DNA from: Botryococcus braunii
Taxonomy: Eukaryota > Chlorophyta > Trebouxiophyceae
DNA length: 10,000 nt
Direction: 5' to 3'
Assembly (NCBI GenBank): GCA_002005505.1
Contig: KV908452.1
Coordinates: forward strand, 255,001 to 265,000
Under the pieces are notes generated by a model. That model was given only the letters and a program-made list of their open reading frames with translations, made no database searches and had not been told where the DNA came from. This document shows, piece by piece, positions 6,913 through 10,000 of this stretch (positions are counted from its first letter, which is position 1; each line of letters begins with the position of its first letter). A program made the position numbers and the translations under genes.

Positions 6913-7189
6913 GAACCCCACGTGGTTACCCACAGGGTAGCAATGCTACTGACACACCAATGGATGGGAATGTACTGATAATTTGAGTTGTACATTTGAG
7001 TTGTATATCCCAAGATGCACAGCTCTGGACCGTCATTTGCACTTGCATGTACGCCAGTGGCCACACATCCCGATGTTTGCTTGTATCCGGCGTTTAAATG
7101 TCGTCTTCGACATGGGGTATGATTTCAAGTACGGCTTCATTGGAAAGACTCATGGTATATATATGTGACAGATGGCTGATTGTTCCAGA
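6913..7189. other. Mostly single-copy DNA, no gene recognised
   Basis: Balanced composition with a short direct repeat (ttgagttgtacat / ttgagttgtatat near 6981-7007) and small hairpins such as gtagcaatgctac near 6937. No coding frame or known motif is convincing. Confidence 0.6.
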
Positions 7190-7265
7190 TAAATCCGGCT
7201 CGAATTGGGTTAGAGCTCCATGGGTAAAGCCCAATGGCGCCAGGGGTTCGATTCCCAGAGGCTCT
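7190..7265 (+). repeat. Isolated tRNA-like core
   Basis: cggctcgaattgggttagagc at 7196-7216 is D-arm/A-box-like with one extra base, and ggttcgattcc at 7245-7255 is a perfect B box. It ends at 'gaggctctttatt'. It is not obviously part of either array. Confidence 0.5.
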
Positions 7266-7282
7266 TTATTAAAGTTTGATTC

Positions 7283-7765
7283 CCACTTTTGTCTACCCTG
7301 AGTAGCTTCCACGTTTTGACATTTGTCTACCTTTTAGTAAATTCCACCTTTCAAATCGAACTTGGAAGCAGGCAATCACTCGGCTAGTTTTGTTCTACCC
7401 TTAGTAACTCCCAATTTTTTCTCAAACTTGCAAGTAGGATATACAATTTTTGTCTACCCTTAGCAACTTCAACTTTTGAATTCGAACTTGGAAGTAGGCA
7501 ATCACTTGACTATTTTTGTCTACCCTGAGTAACTTACACTTTTGAATTCGAACTTGGAAGTAGGCAATCACCCGACTATTTCTTCCACGCTATGTAACTT
7601 CCATTTTTGACTTCGAACTTGGAAGTAGGCAATCACTTGACTGTTTTTGTCTACCTTTAGTAACTTTCACTTGGAAGTAGGCAGTACGTACTGCTATTGT
7701 TTTTTGTCTACCCTGAGTACCTTATACTTCTCCATTCAACTTGGAACTAGACAATCACTCAACTG
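7283..7765 (+). repeat. About 66-bp minisatellite, seven to eight units
   Basis: Units contain tttttgtctacccttagtaa, cttttgaattcgaacttgga and agtaggcaatcacttgacta. 'gtctaccc' or its variants fall near 7291, 7325, 7393, 7452, 7518, 7583, 7649 and 7706, mostly 59-68 bp apart; the first and last intervals are shortened by deletions. Confidence 0.85.
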
Positions 7766-7994
7766 TGGATTGTGAATGCATGGAAGGTGATATGAGTAGG
7801 CAGCATGTGAAGTGACAGCGTTTCTGATACGCATTGCGTACTGTGCGGTACAGACGGAAAGATTCGCTTTCCACAGTGACAACAATGTTTGTTACAACAA
7901 AATGTTACGATAAGGAAATTGTTTATTTTTTATATGTTGATATGCTTATTGTATTTTGTTTACTATACTTTCTGATCTGACTCATTCATTATAG
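7766..7994 (+). other. Presumed 3' end of an intron before exon A
   Basis: AT-rich from 7915, ending in a pyrimidine-leaning stretch and the acceptor 'cattcattatag' with AG at 7993-7994. CTGAC at 7977-7981 could be the branch site, rather close to the AG. No upstream exon with an HGxG oxyanion motif was found here, so where this intron starts is unknown. Confidence 0.6.
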
Positions 7995-8094
7995 TTAAAG
8001 CTGGTTGTGGCGGCTGCGGAGCAGGACCATAGGGTTTGGGCGGTGGATCTGTTGGGGCAGGGATTGTCCTGGATGGAGCGCGACCCCCTCCCCG
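7995..8094 (+). CDS. Alpha/beta hydrolase (pheophytinase-like), internal exon A
   Basis: A 100-bp exon, frame starting at 7995, encoding 33 codons plus one base. It contains [14 protein letters not shown], which matches the strand-and-loop segment 'V.A.DLLG.G.S' just before the cap region of plant/algal alpha/beta hydrolases, followed by ERDPLP. The acceptor AG is at 7993-7994 and the donor GTGCGT at 8095-8100. The leftover G at 8094 joins GC at 9721-9722 to give Gly, exactly in frame with exon B. Third positions are GC-rich, unlike the AT-rich sequence upstream. Read without splicing, the frame runs into His-Thr repeats, which is an artefact. The family is confident from motif recognition; the substrate is not known. 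Pheophytinase-like is the nearest resemblance, and a general chloroplast hydrolase is equally possible. Confidence 0.82.
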
Positions 8095-8122
8095 GTGCGT
8101 CCCGCATGCATGCCGCGCGTTT

Positions 8123-8123
<1 letters not shown>

Positions 8124-8198
<75 letters not shown>

Positions 8199-8334
8199 GC
8201 CAGCACGCACGCACACGCACGGACACAAACACGCATGCAGGCACACCCATGTGTGTGGACACACACGCACATACACACACAGACACACACACATGCACGC
8301 ACGCAGACACGCACGCACGCACACCCATGTGTGT

Positions 8335-8399
<65 letters not shown>

Positions 8400-8438
8400 C
8401 ACACACGCAAACACGCACGCACGCACACCCATGTGTGT

Positions 8439-8505
<67 letters not shown>

Positions 8506-8520
8506 CACGCACGCACACAC
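8124..8520 (+). repeat. CA-dinucleotide repeats with three interspersed motifs
   Basis: Pure CA tracts lie at 8124-8196 (73 nt), 8337-8397 (61 nt) and 8441-8503 (63 nt), with CACGCA-rich segments between. cccatgtgtgtggacacac occurs three times, starting at 8246, 8324 and 8428, and gtgtgtggacacac within it is a hairpin. Alternating purine-pyrimidine sequence of this length is Z-DNA-prone. The frames read as His-Thr or Cys-Val and are not genes. Confidence 0.95.
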
Positions 8521-8599
8521 TCTCAAGCACTTAGACATACAACCACACAAGCACACTCGTACTTAACTACGATCATTTTCATGAACTTAACCCTAGCTG

Positions 8600-8920
8600 C
8601 AAAGCCCCTGCTCATTCACGCGGGGTGGCGACACTGCGACCACAAACCCTAACTATGTAAAAACAAACCACAAACCCTGACTATGTAAAAACACAGCTTC
8701 GTTGTAAGGTATGCAGTCAGGGGCCCAAACCCTGGCCATGTAAAAGTAAGAGTTTCTAGGGTCTCTAGTCAAGGGCCAAAACCCTAGCAATGCTGTAAGG
8801 GCCAAAACCCTAGCAATGTTGTGAGGTATGCAGTCAGGGGCTCAAACCCTCGCCATGTATAAGCAAGAGTTCGTAGGGTCTCTAGTCAAGGGCCAAAACC
8901 CTAGCACTGCCAAATTACAG
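8600..8920 (+). repeat. Diverged 'aaccctagc' repeats with a 117-bp duplication
   Basis: 'caaaccct(a/g)actatgtaaaaac' occurs twice near 8640-8690. A longer segment from 'ggtatgcagtcaggggc' to 'ggccaaaaccctagca' starts at 8708 and recurs at 8825, 117 bp later, with few changes. No coding is seen. Confidence 0.8.
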
Positions 8921-9381
8921 ATTATGCGCTGGGTGTGTTGTCAACGACTAAAACAACTGCCATGCCAAAATACGGATTCTAGAAGATCTTGGCAAGGTCT
9001 TATAGTCAGGGGCCCAAACCAGGAGGAATAACCGAATGCCCATATTTGGAGCCATAGCCCAAATTTGGAGGGTGATCGGGGGAAGTGATTCGAGATCAGG
9101 GAGGTGAAGTTACTCTGAGCGCTTGCACCTACTATGTCTTATTTATCGTGGCATCTTATATACACACAATCGGCACAATCGGCCGAATCGGCATAATCCG
9201 GCATTTTTACCTTAAATAAAATAGGGTTATAAACCTATCCTAGTGGCCAGCAACTCCGAGCTCAACCCCCTGCCGAGCTCAAACCCTGACGGCCGCCTCT
9301 GAAAATAGAAATAAAAACACCCTGACCCTACACCCTGATTAGTCACAGCTCGGGATTGTACCGTTTCGAGCAGTATTGGTA
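8921..9381. other. Intronic sequence without a recognised gene
   Basis: Contains short repeats 'aatcggc' near 9168-9195 and 'gagctcaa(a)cccc' near 9258-9287. Otherwise nothing is identified. Confidence 0.6.
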
Positions 9382-9411
9382 ACTAATTTGACGTGATCAC
9401 GTCAAATTAGT
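9382..9411. repeat. 30-bp perfect palindrome
   Basis: Positions 9382-9411 equal their own reverse complement; the centre is TGACGTGATCACGTCA. It contains two inverted TGACG/CGTCA half-sites, the core of plant TGA-type and CRE-type bZIP sites. It opens the 31-bp minisatellite. Any regulatory role is inference. Confidence 0.95.
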
Positions 9412-9533
9412 GAGCATGTGACGGGATCACGTCAATTGATGTGAGCATGTGACGGGATTACGTCAATTGATGTGAGCATGTGACGGGATTACGTCAATTG
9501 ATGTGAGCATGTGACGGGATTACGTCAATGGAC
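9390..9533 (+). repeat. 31-bp minisatellite with TGACG/CGTCA pairs
   Basis: Units start at 9390, 9420, 9451, 9482 and 9513 (30, 31, 31, 31 bp). Each begins gacgggattacgtcaattga or a close variant, so TGACG faces CGTCA in each unit, and most continue 'gtgagcatgt'. The later units are near-identical. Confidence 0.93.
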
Positions 9534-9570
9534 CCGTTGGAAGTACTCCTTACGGACAGCACCTTTAAGA

Positions 9571-9702
9571 AACCCTGGCCCTAATTAGTCATAACCCTGG
9601 CCCTAATTAGTCATAGCCCTGGCCCCAACTCTCTACGCTTAAACCCAGGCCCTAATTGGTCATAACCCTGGCCCTGGCCCCAACTCTAAGCCTAACCCTA
9701 AC
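9571..9702 (+). repeat. 22-bp 'aaccctggccctaattagtc' repeats
   Basis: accctggccctaattagtca starts at 9572 and 9594, exactly 22 bp apart, with further diverged copies near 9616 and 9664 and a repeated 'ccctggccccaactct'. It ends in 'cctaaccctaac', which supplies the candidate branch sites. This is not a telomere array. Confidence 0.85.
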
Positions 9703-9720
9703 TGGCGTGGGGAGGGGCAG

Positions 9721-9871
9721 GCGAGGAGGTGAGGCTGTCGCTGGACACCTGGACGGAGCAGCTGGCGGAATTCGTGCGGGAAGTGGTGCGGGAACCCGTT
9801 TTTGTGGCCGGAAACTCCCTCGGTGGATATCTGGCGGCCATGCTGGGCTCTCAGCACCCGGACCTTTGCAG
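9721..9871 (+). CDS. Alpha/beta hydrolase (pheophytinase-like), internal exon B with nucleophile elbow
   Basis: A 151-bp exon; codons start at 9723 after GC completes the Gly codon begun in exon A. It encodes SLDTWTEQLAEFVREVV, then PVFVAGNSLGGYLAAMLGSQ and HPDLC. GNSLGG is the GxSxG nucleophile elbow; the Ser codon is 9816-9818. 'DTW..QL..F' just before it is typical of the plant/algal members. About four in five codons end in G or C. The likely donor is CAG|GTACGA at 9872, leaving two bases (AG) for the next exon. The frame stays open to the window edge, but after 9871 it no longer resembles the family, and a second possible donor CAG|GTACAA lies at 9938. The catalytic acid and His should be encoded downstream. 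No early stop is present, so there is no sign of a pseudogene. Confidence 0.88.
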
Positions 9872-10000
9872 GTACGATTGTACCGTGCCATGGAATAAGG
9901 GGTACAAGTTAAGCGCAACTCTGATTAACCACTGCAGGTACAAGGGCTTTAAGGGTTACATTTTAGCACTGCGAGCTTTCCAAGCAGGGGTCTTTCTGTA
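9872..10000 (+). other. Presumed start of the next intron
   Basis: Starts GTACGA. It contains a second 'tgcaggtac' at 9933-9941. The frame carried over from exon B has no stop through here, so an extended exon cannot be excluded, but the predicted residues lack the hydrophobic strand expected after HPDLC. Confidence 0.6.

Larger units (their letters stand above)
8095..9720 (+). other. 1626-bp GT-AG intron between hydrolase exons A and B
   Basis: Donor GTGCGT at 8095; acceptor ggggaggggcag with AG at 9719-9720. CTAAC occurs at 9692-9696 and 9698-9702, 18-28 bases before the AG, matching the CTRAY branch consensus. It is packed with CA repeats, duplicated segments and two minisatellites. The phase (one base plus two) agrees across it. 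The acceptor's neighbourhood is G-rich rather than pyrimidine-rich, so the exact 3' boundary is slightly less certain. Confidence 0.78.

Noticed and set aside
7098..7168. Upstream hydrolase exon suggested by a His-Trp pair near 7138
   Set aside because: Flanking residues do not match the HGxG...HW region, and there are no suitable splice sites in phase with exon A.
7963..8652. Several overlapping open frames of 170-215 codons (Cys-Val or His-Thr repeats)
   Set aside because: They come from CA/TG dinucleotide repeats. Only the first 30-odd codons of the + frame at 8007 are real coding sequence, and they end at the splice donor.
8828..9031. 67-codon open frame in the intron
   Set aside because: It crosses the 117-bp duplicated repeat, and the other copy of the repeat does not preserve the frame.
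9571..9702. Telomere repeat (CCCTAA)
   Set aside because: Only isolated CCTAACCCTAA occurs; the period is 22 bp with GGCC and ATTAGT interruptions, and it sits inside an intron.

Overview
The window is eukaryotic nuclear-type DNA, dominated by tandem repeats, with one recognisable split gene at its right end. The gene has GT-AG introns, CTRAY-type branch sites and GC-rich third codon positions. Its protein resembles the plant/algal chloroplast-type alpha/beta hydrolases (pheophytinase-like). I infer a repeat-rich alga or other photosynthetic protist, possibly a green alga; nothing seen here fixes the species.

Layout. 1-2160: an array of about nine diverged units (roughly 200-280 bp each); most end in a tRNA-like core with a Pol III B-box-like sequence. 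2157-2405: a GGTACC-containing minisatellite with an 85-bp higher-order period. 2468-3130: a compound microsatellite built mainly on GGTGAC/GGTGGC. 3170-6912: four head-to-tail copies (first and last partial) of a second composite unit. Its modules, in order, are a roughly 30-bp GTACATGTAC minisatellite, a conserved linker, a G-rich GGTGGGGGA tract, a second conserved linker, a tRNA-like core, and a 65-bp repeat that is expanded to seven units in one copy. 6913-7282: mostly single-copy DNA plus an isolated tRNA-like core. 7283-7765: a roughly 66-bp minisatellite. 7766-7994: the presumed 3' end of an intron.

Gene. Exon A (7995-8094) and exon B (9721-9871) lie on the + strand in compatible phase: the single leftover base of A and the first two bases of B form a Gly codon. 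They encode [14 protein letters not shown] and the nucleophile elbow GNSLGG of one alpha/beta hydrolase. The 1626-bp intron between them holds about 400 bp of CA-rich repeats, duplicated 'aaccctagc' segments, a 31-bp minisatellite opening with a 30-bp perfect palindrome, and 22-bp repeats at its 3' end. The exons carrying the oxyanion-hole HG motif and the catalytic Asp and His are not visible and should lie outside the window.

All other long open frames are translations of simple repeats, and I do not support them as genes.
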